Source: Thermodesulfovibrio sp. (GTDB lineage: Bacteria > Nitrospirota > Thermodesulfovibrionia > Thermodesulfovibrionales > JdFR-85). Taken from it: a DNA stretch of 21,626 nucleotides. Location of the stretch: assembly GCA_027050975.1 (NCBI GenBank), contig JALUAR010000155.1:12168-33793 (forward strand). The letters run 5' to 3'. The notes under the pieces were generated by a model. It was given only the letters and a program-made list of their open reading frames with translations, had not been told where the DNA came from and did no database searches. Below, piece after piece: positions 5,638 through 12,489 of the stretch. Within the stretch, counting starts at the first letter, position 1; every line of letters starts with the position of its first letter. The position numbers and the translations under genes are program-made.

Positions 5638-6648
5638 ATGGAAAAGACGCCTAGGAAATATATTCGCTGGATCCGTTATGGTGTGCAACTGTGGTTTCTG
5701 CTGTTTTGTGTATATATAGGCTATAGATTCTTCCAGTTTGTACTTCACTTTGAAAAGCCTGGGGTTCCTTTTGTTGAAAGACCTCCTTCAGTGGAGGGAT
5801 TTCTTCCAATTGCAGGTTTTATGTCCTTCAAATATTTCCTCTTTACAGGAATTATTGAACCAATACATCCTGCCGCCATGATACTTTTTACCGCCATAGT
5901 GGCTGTATCTCTCCTTCTGAAAAAGGGGTTCTGCGGCTGGATCTGCCCCATTGGTACTGTATCGCAGTACCTTTGGATGGCAGGTCAAAGGATCTTTGGC
6001 AGAAACTTCAGGATAAGGAAAGAGATTGATATTCCATTAAGGGCACTGAAGTATGTGTTAATGGGCTTTTTTGTTGTCCTTATTGGCATTGCAATGGCTC
6101 CTCATATGATGGTCCTGTTCTTTATCACGGACTATTACAAGATTGTTGATGTAAGAACAATGAAATTCTTTACCGAGATGTCCACAACCACAATGGTGGT
6201 TCTCATCGCCCTGGTAGGGTTAAGCCTTCTATATAAAAACTTCTGGTGCAGATACCTTTGTCCTTACGGAGCGCTTCTTGGACTTGTGAGTTTTCTCAGC
6301 CCTGTTAAAATCAAACGCAATCCGGACAAATGCATCCACTGCCATAGCTGTACAAAAAACTGTCCTTCATTAATAGATGTGGAACAAATGGAAACCGTCA
6401 ACTCACCCGAATGCTTCTCCTGCCTGACCTGTATAAGCCACTGTCCATCAAAGGGGGCACTTGACCTCTCACTCCGTCTGCCAAGGCTCCGAAGAATTGT
6501 AAAACCCCTTGCATATCCGGTTGCCCTACTTTTGATTCTTTATCTCATTGTAGGCACAGGAATGTTGACGGGACACTGGAAATCTCAACTACCTTACAGC
6601 GAATACAAACGGTTACTTGGTTCTGATCAAAAAGTCACACATCCCTGA
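5638..6648 (+). CDS. NapH/YccM-like polyferredoxin membrane protein
   Basis: A 336-residue inner-membrane iron-sulfur protein of the NapH/MauN/RdxA group, which passes electrons from the quinone pool or across the membrane to a partner reductase. About five membrane segments are visible (roughly 15-38, 60-93, 137-163, 183-199 and 290-310). The two membrane-border motifs C-x3-C-P are at C99/C103 and C204/C208. Two 4Fe-4S ferredoxin motifs follow, at C232/C235/C238/C242 and C259/C262/C265/C269. No catalytic reductase subunit lies next to it, so the partner is unknown. No Shine-Dalgarno sequence precedes the ATG. The stop abuts the stop of the convergent radical SAM gene with no bases between. 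Confidence 0.88.
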   Translation: MEKTPRKYIRWIRYGVQLWFLLFCVYIGYRFFQFVLHFEKPGVPFVERPPSVEGFLPIAGFMSFKYFLFTGIIEPIHPAAMILFTAIVAVSLLLKKGFCGWICPIGTVSQYLWMAGQRIFGRNFRIRKEIDIPLRALKYVLMGFFVVLIGIAMAPHMMVLFFITDYYKIVDVRTMKFFTEMSTTTMVVLIALVGLSLLYKNFWCRYLCPYGALLGLVSFLSPVKIKRNPDKCIHCHSCTKNCPSLIDVEQMETVNSPECFSCLTCISHCPSKGALDLSLRLPRLRRIVKPLAYPVALLLILYLIVGTGMLTGHWKSQLPYSEYKRLLGSDQKVTHP

Positions 6649-8088
6649 TTACGTTATTCCCTCTCTTCTGAAGAGATCCCTCTGCAGCCAGAGCCAGAAA
6701 AGACTCCTCATTCCATTTATGGCTACCTTGATATCCCTCAGGCTTCTTATGCTGATAAGCCTTCTGAACAGAAATCTTGGTCTGGAATAGAACCTTTTAA
6801 ACGCAATCTGCCTGAGCCTGATTATCTCCTCCCTGCTTAACGTATTTGGCACAAAGGCAGCTCCCTGATAGGTGTAATCCTCAAGATCTTTCGCCATATA
6901 TCCAAATTCCTCTATCCTATCATACAACTCTGTGCCAGGGAAGGGGGTAAGAGAGTGAAAGTTTGCCACGTCAGGGTCAAGCTCACAGGCAAACTCAATG
7001 GTCTTGAGAGCCTCTTCGTAAGTCTCTCCGGGAATACCAATCAGAAAGGGTGTAAAAACTTTAAGCCCTACATCTTTTGCCACTTTAACCGCCTTTTTTA
7101 TCTGCTCAATAGTTATCCCTTTACGAAGGGTATTCAGATTCTTTTGTACCCCGCTTTCAGCACCCATAAGGATCGCCCAACATCCTGCATCCTTAAAAGC
7201 CTGCAGGAGTCTTCTGTCCACCTGATTCACACAGGCAGAGGCAAACCATGTGAAATCAAGCCTTCGACGCCTGATCTCCTCGGCAAGCTCAATGGCCCTG
7301 CCATAGTCAGCGGCAAGGGTGTCATCAATGAATTTTATCTCCCTGTAGCCCTGGGAAAGACAGAGTTCTATCTCCTTTATAACATTGTCAATACTCCTGT
7401 AACGTATTCCCTTCTCCCTGTAACGGTCTATCTGAAAACAGAAGATACAGCGTCTGTTGCATCCTCTGGATGTTATCACCACTGCCACGGGGCTTCTCCG
7501 GTAGGTAGCAGGTGGAGGAATGTACATATCAGGCTCGCCAAGAAGTTCACGTGCAGGAAAGGGTATGGAGTCAAGATCATCGATTAGGGGACGGGAGGGA
7601 TTCTCTATTATCTCCGTACCCGCTTTATAGGCCACCCCCTTCAATCCCTTTAAGGAGGACCCAGAGGATAGCCTCTCAAGCAGCTCCACCATAGTGAGTT
7701 CGCCCTCTCCGGTAACTACTGCATCAATTGCCTCCGTGTCTTTAAGACAGCGACCTTTCATAGCAATAGGATACGGGCCTCCCACTACAATGAAGATTTC
7801 ACCTATCCGTTGCTTTATCTCCTCAGCGGTCTGCACCGCCCTCTTCCACCCAAAGGTGGTTGAGTACAGGCCAATCACATCTGGACTGAATCTTTTCAAC
7901 TCATCCAGTATCTTCTCTCTGGGAATGAAGGCTCCGTTTATAAAAGTAACATCATGACCTGCCTGAATAAGAGATGATGCAACATACAGGGTACCAAGGG
8001 GCTGCCAATAGTTTATCTGAGCAGCTGCGGTCTTTGTGGGAAAGATATCCTCAGGTCTCCAGGATGGTATGACAAGGGCAATCCTCAT
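6649..8088 (-). CDS. B12-binding-type radical SAM protein
   Basis: A 479-residue enzyme with an N-terminal cobalamin-binding-like Rossmann domain (about 1-150, with GGPYP near 103-107) and a radical SAM core whose C-x3-C-x2-C motif is at C210, C214 and C217 (CNRRCIFC). Members methylate or rearrange unactivated carbons in lipids, antibiotics or cofactors; the substrate is not readable here. The usual DxHxxG cobalamin motif is not obvious, so B12 binding is not assured. The basic C-terminus (RPRFLFRRLISIRS and onward) could contact membrane or polyanion. A GTG at 8089-8091 overlaps the previous stop, but the next codon is ATG with AGAGGT upstream, which I prefer. It is the last gene of the long minus-strand operon. 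Confidence 0.85.
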   Translation of the reverse strand: MRIALVIPSWRPEDIFPTKTAAAQINYWQPLGTLYVASSLIQAGHDVTFINGAFIPREKILDELKRFSPDVIGLYSTTFGWKRAVQTAEEIKQRIGEIFIVVGGPYPIAMKGRCLKDTEAIDAVVTGEGELTMVELLERLSSGSSLKGLKGVAYKAGTEIIENPSRPLIDDLDSIPFPARELLGEPDMYIPPPATYRRSPVAVVITSRGCNRRCIFCFQIDRYREKGIRYRSIDNVIKEIELCLSQGYREIKFIDDTLAADYGRAIELAEEIRRRRLDFTWFASACVNQVDRRLLQAFKDAGCWAILMGAESGVQKNLNTLRKGITIEQIKKAVKVAKDVGLKVFTPFLIGIPGETYEEALKTIEFACELDPDVANFHSLTPFPGTELYDRIEEFGYMAKDLEDYTYQGAAFVPNTLSREEIIRLRQIAFKRFYSRPRFLFRRLISIRSLRDIKVAINGMRSLFWLWLQRDLFRREGIT

Positions 8089-8090
8089 CA

Positions 8091-9482
8091 CTAAACCTCT
8101 TGTGCAGAGATAAGCATTCTGATGTCGCTCACATCCTTTGCCAGAACTGCTTCAGCAGCCCTGATTCCCGAGGCCATGGCATGATCCATATTGAGATAGC
8201 TGAACTTTCCCGTTCTTCCTATAAGATGGAGGTTTTCAAATCGCTCCAGATATCCAATAACAATGTTGAGATTGTCACGAAAGCTCAGATCAAACAACGG
8301 ATAGGATTTCCTTATTCTCACAACGCAGGCATCAATCACCTCGGAATGTCTCCTTATAAACCCGAGCCTACTCAGGTGATAATATGTAAGCGCCTTCAAG
8401 GTATTATCTTCTGCATTCCATATACTGTCTCCTTCAGTGCAGAAAAATTCGGCAACAATATGTGTCTTTCCATCGGGAGCCATACTCTCACTCCAGTTTG
8501 TAGGTTCATGGATCCTGCCAAAAGGTATCTCCCTTTCTGGAAGATATAACCATGTGAGGTCAGTAACTCTTTCCCTGTCGAGCATGACAGTTACAATCAC
8601 AAGATCCCTGTAAGCCAGTGAGGAGGCTGCCCTGAGCACATTCTCCGGAGGCTGAGGCTTCAGCATCTTAACCAGTAGATTGACAGGAATACTTGACAGG
8701 TACTCATCAGCCTCAATAGCATGTATACCGTCCGGGGTGAGAACAGAAATTCCTTTGATGTAGGCTCCATCATGAAAAAGCTCTATCACCTGGCTCTGAG
8801 TAAGAATTACACCTCTGTCTTTTTCTATCTTCGTTCTTAATTTCTCTGCTATCTCTCCAATACCATTGACAGGATAGAGAAATCTATCCGTAAGGGTTCT
8901 CATCCCCTTTTTGCTACCTCTGAGGAAGGCATTTTTTATCGCCTGTGACAGAGACAGACCCTGAATCCTCTTGGAGACCCATTCCTGGCTAATCTCTCTA
9001 CAGCCAATACCCCAGACCTTTTCGGAGTAGTCACGAAAGTACAGGTCAAAGATACGTCTGCCGAAGTTTCTGACAACCCAGTCCTCCAATGTAATAAGAG
9101 GAGCATCACTGAAGAGGGAAAGTATCTTTTCTTTTAGAAAGTCCGAGATCATTTTTATTGTCTGGAAAGGCCCTAAGCCTGTAAGTGCATTCAAGGGATT
9201 GAGGGGATAATCAATATATTTTCCCCGCATGTATATCTGGCTCTTCCTGGGTACTTCAAGAAGATTCTCACCTATGAGTTCTCTTACAAGGTTCTCAATC
9301 TCTGGCTCCTCGGTAAGAAAACGGTGACCTCCAAGATCAAATCTGAAGTCCCTGTACTGAACTGTCCTGGCCAGTCCCCCGACCGTTGAACCTGCCTCTA
9401 TCAATAGAGGTTGACGTCCTGCCTTTGCAAGACGATACCCGGCCGACAGACCGGCCAGTCCGGCACCTAATATAACACTCAT
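8091..9482 (-). CDS. FAD-dependent oxidoreductase, protoporphyrinogen oxidase/UDP-galactopyranose mutase-like
   Basis: A 463-residue flavoprotein. The dinucleotide-binding motif GAGLAGLSAGYRLAKAG begins at residue 6 and the second FAD-contact motif GGLARTVQYRDFRFDLGGH at about 35. YPVNGIGEIAEKL in the middle and the C-terminal GRTGKFSYLNMDHAMASGIRAAE region resemble amine-oxidase type and UDP-galactopyranose mutase-like enzymes found in surface polysaccharide clusters. The reaction is not known; lipid or sugar chemistry with the adjacent radical SAM gene is an inference. Its ATG overlaps the stop of the universal stress gene (ATGA, 9479-9482), so the two are translationally coupled. The stop overlaps or abuts the next start. 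Confidence 0.82.
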   Translation of the reverse strand: MSVILGAGLAGLSAGYRLAKAGRQPLLIEAGSTVGGLARTVQYRDFRFDLGGHRFLTEEPEIENLVRELIGENLLEVPRKSQIYMRGKYIDYPLNPLNALTGLGPFQTIKMISDFLKEKILSLFSDAPLITLEDWVVRNFGRRIFDLYFRDYSEKVWGIGCREISQEWVSKRIQGLSLSQAIKNAFLRGSKKGMRTLTDRFLYPVNGIGEIAEKLRTKIEKDRGVILTQSQVIELFHDGAYIKGISVLTPDGIHAIEADEYLSSIPVNLLVKMLKPQPPENVLRAASSLAYRDLVIVTVMLDRERVTDLTWLYLPEREIPFGRIHEPTNWSESMAPDGKTHIVAEFFCTEGDSIWNAEDNTLKALTYYHLSRLGFIRRHSEVIDACVVRIRKSYPLFDLSFRDNLNIVIGYLERFENLHLIGRTGKFSYLNMDHAMASGIRAAEAVLAKDVSDIRMLISAQEV

Positions 9483-9943
9483 TTCGCAATAAGTACTGGG
9501 ACATCTGCCCTGTTGGCGACCTCTCTGCTGACGCTGCCCATAAGGATATTGTGAAGTCTACGTCCCTTGGAGCCTATGACAATCATATCAACCTTTTCCT
9601 CCTCTGCAGTGGCAAGAATCTCCTCAACAGGGTGTCCCTCTTTTATTACAGGCTTTATACCTGTAATTCCCTTCTCCTCAAGAGCCTTCTTGAAGTAGTC
9701 GATTACCTTTTGTGCCTTCTTGTTCAGTAGTTCCTGATACTCTGTCCCCTCAAGGGCTGCCTTTAATTCCTTTATTTCTGAATCACTAAGAAGCACATCA
9801 TCCATTAAAGAACGACCCTCTATCTTCTGAACATGAAGCAAAACAACAGTCTCTGGCTTGGCACAAGAGAATATACTTCCCAACACATCTATTACAGGAA
9901 GTGACCCCTTTGTGTCATCGATGGCAACTAAAATCTTCTTCAT
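9479..9943 (-). CDS. Universal stress protein (UspA family)
   Basis: A 154-residue cytoplasmic Usp-fold protein. It begins KKILVAIDD and ends with the nucleotide-binding pattern IGSKG (123-127) ... GS (136-137) followed by VSREVANRADVPVLI. The spacing is G-x2-G-x8-G-S, one residue shorter than the usual x9, so ATP binding is likely but not assured. The central region 45-85 is charged and helical. AAGGAG lies just upstream of the start. It sits between the sulfur-transport genes and the FAD oxidoreductase gene, and overlaps the latter by 4 nt. Confidence 0.92.
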   Translation of the reverse strand: MKKILVAIDDTKGSLPVIDVLGSIFSCAKPETVVLLHVQKIEGRSLMDDVLLSDSEIKELKAALEGTEYQELLNKKAQKVIDYFKKALEEKGITGIKPVIKEGHPVEEILATAEEEKVDMIVIGSKGRRLHNILMGSVSREVANRADVPVLIAK

Positions 9944-9990
9944 CTCTCACTCCTTTTGCCCCATTTTATCTTAAACAGGAAGAAATTAGA

Positions 9991-10209
9991 TTACTCTTCC
10001 GATTCTTCCGACAGGCTCTTATAATACTCCTGCATTTCCTCGCTGATGCCTTCAATCTTCTCCATTTCGCTTCCACCACCGTAGCCTGCTGCCTCAACCG
10101 CCTCGAAATATCCCGGTTCAGTGCCTGTTCGGGCTGATATGGAATAGCCTGTCACAAAACCGACAAGCCATACCATAGCTGCAATAACTACCCAGAAACT
10201 TGTTCTCAT
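9991..10209 (-). CDS. Small single-pass membrane protein (second of a paralogous pair)
   Basis: A 72-residue protein with one N-terminal membrane helix (about 5-24, WVVIAAMVWLVGFVTGYSI), a Gly/Tyr patch GYGGG near 42-46 and an acidic, probably helical tail. It shares with the preceding gene the plan MxRTxxW, one helix ending in a GY pair, a GYGGG or GFGGG patch and an EE/SE-rich C-terminus, so the two are tandem duplicates that have diverged. I do not recognise a named family. AAGGAGG overlaps the TAA of the upstream gene, so translation is coupled. Placement after YeeE-type and TusA genes suggests a role in sulfur uptake or relay at the membrane. Confidence 0.78.
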   Translation of the reverse strand: MRTSFWVVIAAMVWLVGFVTGYSISARTGTEPGYFEAVEAAGYGGGSEMEKIEGISEEMQEYYKSLSEESEE

Positions 10210-10219
10210 TATTGCCTCC

Positions 10220-10426
10220 TTACTCTGATTCGGTACTGCCTTCTTCTATCTGATATAGCTGCTCAAACTCCTTCTTCAACTCCTCATCCACTGGCGCACC
10301 GCCAGACTCAATCTGTTCTCCACCGCCAAATCCTACCTCCATAAAGGGTGGCACCGCATATCCGATCATAAACCCTAAAAAGGCCATCACTATAATGATC
10401 ACTATCCACAAATAGGTTCTCGCCAT
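10220..10426 (-). CDS. Small single-pass membrane protein (first of a paralogous pair)
   Basis: A 68-residue protein: a hydrophobic helix at about 5-24 (YLWIVIIIVMAFLGFMIGYA), then PPFMEVGFGGG (26-36) and an acidic tail (EELKKEFEQLYQIEEGSTESE). It is a paralogue of the gene directly after it by layout and by the GY and GFGGG patches. AGGAGGA precedes the ATG. It follows the TusA-like gene by 46 bp. The acidic tail may dock a basic soluble partner such as TusA; that is inference. Confidence 0.78.
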   Translation of the reverse strand: MARTYLWIVIIIVMAFLGFMIGYAVPPFMEVGFGGGEQIESGGAPVDEELKKEFEQLYQIEEGSTESE

Positions 10427-10472
10427 ACTATCCTCCTGAGATCTTCTTTTGAATTCCTTTCAGCAACAGGCA

Positions 10473-10724
10473 TCAGGCCTTCTTGATGGTAAAGACAAAT
10501 TTACCACCATCCATCTTCCTGTCCACTATCTCATTGCCATTAGAGTCACACATTGCTGATATGGACTCTGATGAAGAGGGATTATCAAATACAACCTCCA
10601 GAATATCACCGGTCTGAAGCTTCTCAAGGGCCTTTTTTGTATAAATCTGCGGGTGGGGACAGACATATCCCGTAACATCCAGCATGTAATGACCTTCTCC
10701 CTTTTTCTCAAATTTCATTGCCAT
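10473..10724 (-). CDS. TusA-family sulfur carrier, transporter-linked
   Basis: An 83-residue TusA/SirA-fold protein. The signature CPHP begins at C22 (GYVCPHPQIYTKKAL), where the Cys carries a persulfide; a second Cys, C59, is in the C-terminal half. The frame is open to 10766, but the ATG at 10722-10724 has GGGAGGT close upstream, giving MAMKFEKK. It lies 63 bp after the YeeE-type transporter, the TsuA/TsuB-like pairing in which TusA accepts sulfur from imported thiosulfate or a similar compound. The solo TusA at 15512-15730 differs (CPGP motif), so the two are not recent duplicates. Confidence 0.92.
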   Translation of the reverse strand: MAMKFEKKGEGHYMLDVTGYVCPHPQIYTKKALEKLQTGDILEVVFDNPSSSESISAMCDSNGNEIVDRKMDGGKFVFTIKKA

Positions 10725-10787
10725 GGTTAATACCTCCCTGTTATTTTTCGGTTTTCCTGGCCACAAGGGGCCTCTTAATATAGAGGT

Positions 10788-12224
10788 TTATAATTCAAAT
10801 TCCAGTCCAGCCATCTCTTTTGCCATCTTTCGTTCAGTCCACCAGTTAAAGAACTTAACACCTATATATGCTCCGCCAATCATTCCTAATCCAAAGAGCC
10901 ATCCTGAAGGATCTCCCTGGGCAGTCCTTACGAAAAAGGCTCCCACATTACATCCCAGTGCCAACCTGGAACCTATACCCATAAAGAATCCTCCTATGAT
11001 TGCCCAGATAGCCAGCTCCTTCGTAGGTTTTTTAAACTTAAACTCATTATGCAGAAGAGCCATTACAGCCGCTCCACCTATAAGGGCAACAGACATCCAG
11101 TCAGCAGGATTGAATGCAGGATTTGGAATACCGTTGACCCAGCCAAAGAAGATGTTGTCCATAAAGTTCCAGCCGAATATCTTTTGCATTGTCCAGCCAA
11201 CCCACTGTGCCTCCTGCGTTGTAACATACCAGTACCCTGGATCAAAGACCGTGCCCTTTGCTGAGAGGCCATAGGTGAATCCTAATCTCTCCAGCAACGT
11301 ACCTGCATTCTTAACACCAAATTTCATTCTCAGACCTTCGATAACGAACATCTGCAGTCCGCAGGCTATGCCAAGGAAGAGTCCTGCAATAGCAGTCCTC
11401 TTTGAAGAAACAATCATTCCCCAAAAGCCTTCCAGATGATCTCTGAAGGTAACCGTACGACCCTGCTTTTCAATTTTCCTGACATGATTCTTCTTTACCC
11501 AGACCAGATAAACCCAGAGCAGCAGAATCAAAGCCGGAATAACCACGCCTATAAACAGGTTGCCAACAAAGGCACCCATAACAGTGTCCGTCTTCATTCC
11601 GAACATCTCTGCAAACCTGAGAACAGGCTGATTCCATACATAACCGGCCAGGTACTGATCAATCCAGCCATCGGTTACATTAATTGACTCAGGTAGCCCC
11701 TTTTGCATGGCTGACAGACGCCACGGTTCGGGAACAAGCTTATTGAACCATCCGCCTACATCAACAAAGGTAGCCTGTGTCACACTGATGGAGAGAATCA
11801 CCAGAAGAGAGACGCCGTTGCCTTCACCTGTCTTGTAGAGTGAACCGGATGCGCAACCACCGGCAAAGACCATACCAATCCCGAACAATATTCCTGCTAT
11901 AGTTGCATGAATACTTGTAGGTGCGGCATGGAAGGTGCTCCATCCTGTAGCATTAACAAAGGCTGAAGTAAAGCCGAAAAGGACGGTTGCAATCATTATT
12001 CCCACTACCATCCTTGGAACCCCTACAGCAAAGAGGTCCCTGAAAGCAGAAGCAAAACAGAATCTTCCGTACTGCAGGCACATTCCGTAGATGAAACCGA
12101 ACCACAGGTAGGCCTGAAGATAAACGTAGTACTCGTGGAAACCAAAGCTGATAACACTGACGAGCACAAAGAACCCAACTATAACAAGGGCCCATGTTCT
12201 GTTCTTTTTAGGTACTGTCTCCAC
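10788..12224 (-). CDS. YeeE/YedE-family sulfur transporter (two-module)
   Basis: A 478-residue inner-membrane protein of the YeeE/YedE (sulf_transp, DUF395) family, with two related halves of about five or six hydrophobic segments each. E. coli YeeE imports thiosulfate through relay cysteines; here likely equivalents are C56 (YGRFCFASAFRDL), C124 (FAGGCASGSLYKTGEGN), C288 (GIACGLQ) and C425 (RLALGCNVGAFF), with C49 also in the first segment. The GTG start fits AAGGAGGT just upstream; the nearer ATG at 12227-12229 is out of frame. The leader is predicted to be about 150 nt, with a sigma-54 type promoter at 12386-12401 and paired activator boxes beyond. It heads a seven-gene operon whose next gene is TusA. 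Confidence 0.92.
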   Translation of the reverse strand: METVPKKNRTWALVIVGFFVLVSVISFGFHEYYVYLQAYLWFGFIYGMCLQYGRFCFASAFRDLFAVGVPRMVVGIMIATVLFGFTSAFVNATGWSTFHAAPTSIHATIAGILFGIGMVFAGGCASGSLYKTGEGNGVSLLVILSISVTQATFVDVGGWFNKLVPEPWRLSAMQKGLPESINVTDGWIDQYLAGYVWNQPVLRFAEMFGMKTDTVMGAFVGNLFIGVVIPALILLLWVYLVWVKKNHVRKIEKQGRTVTFRDHLEGFWGMIVSSKRTAIAGLFLGIACGLQMFVIEGLRMKFGVKNAGTLLERLGFTYGLSAKGTVFDPGYWYVTTQEAQWVGWTMQKIFGWNFMDNIFFGWVNGIPNPAFNPADWMSVALIGGAAVMALLHNEFKFKKPTKELAIWAIIGGFFMGIGSRLALGCNVGAFFVRTAQGDPSGWLFGLGMIGGAYIGVKFFNWWTERKMAKEMAGLEFEL

Positions 12225-12249
12225 CTCATTACCTCCTTTATATAGTTTC

Positions 12250-12263
12250 TTAGCCTAGGCTAA
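12250..12263. repeat. Perfect 14-bp palindrome in the YeeE leader
   Basis: TTAGCCTAGGCTAA is a perfect palindrome about 26 bp upstream of the GTG start and downstream of the predicted transcription start near 12375. It could be a repressor operator or, in RNA, a weak hairpin close to the ribosome binding site. Confidence 0.4.
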
Positions 12264-12385
12264 ACCCAATAATCCTAACACTTAAAATCAAAGAGCCCCA
12301 GGGAATGATTTAAAACTCTTTCATTTTCTATATTGTTTAACCCCTTCGGATTTCAACCTTGTCCCATATTCCTAATTTATAACAA

Positions 12386-12401
12386 AGCAAACTTTGTGCC
12401 A
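12386..12401 (-). promoter_or_regulatory. Consensus sigma-54 promoter of the YeeE-TusA operon
   Basis: Minus strand: TGGCAC-AAAGT-TTGCT, an exact match to the -24/-12 consensus. The predicted start is near 12375. The paired boxes at 12442-12489 would be centred near -75 and -107. Confidence 0.85.
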
Positions 12402-12441
12402 TAACTCTTAAGACCTAAAGAAGGGCTATTTTTACTCGAAT

Positions 12442-12489
12442 TGTCCCTAATTGGACAGAATAGAGGCTAAAACTGTCCAGTTCTGGCCA
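12442..12489. promoter_or_regulatory. Tandem activator boxes, 32 bp apart, upstream of YeeE
   Basis: TGTCC-CTAATT-GGACA (12442-12457) is a perfect palindrome in its arms, and TGTCC-AGTTCT-GGCCA (12474-12489) differs at one arm position. Their starts are 32 bp apart. The distal box lies inside the 3' end of the upstream glycosyltransferase gene (stop at 12467). Confidence 0.75.

Noticed and set aside
6955..7587. A 210-codon open frame on the plus strand
   Set aside because: It lies wholly antisense to the radical SAM gene, whose motifs are clear, and has no ribosome binding site or family resemblance.
10396..10410. AT-rich stretch upstream of the small membrane genes as a separate promoter
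   Set aside because: It is inside coding sequence of the first small gene and no convincing -10/-35 pair was found.
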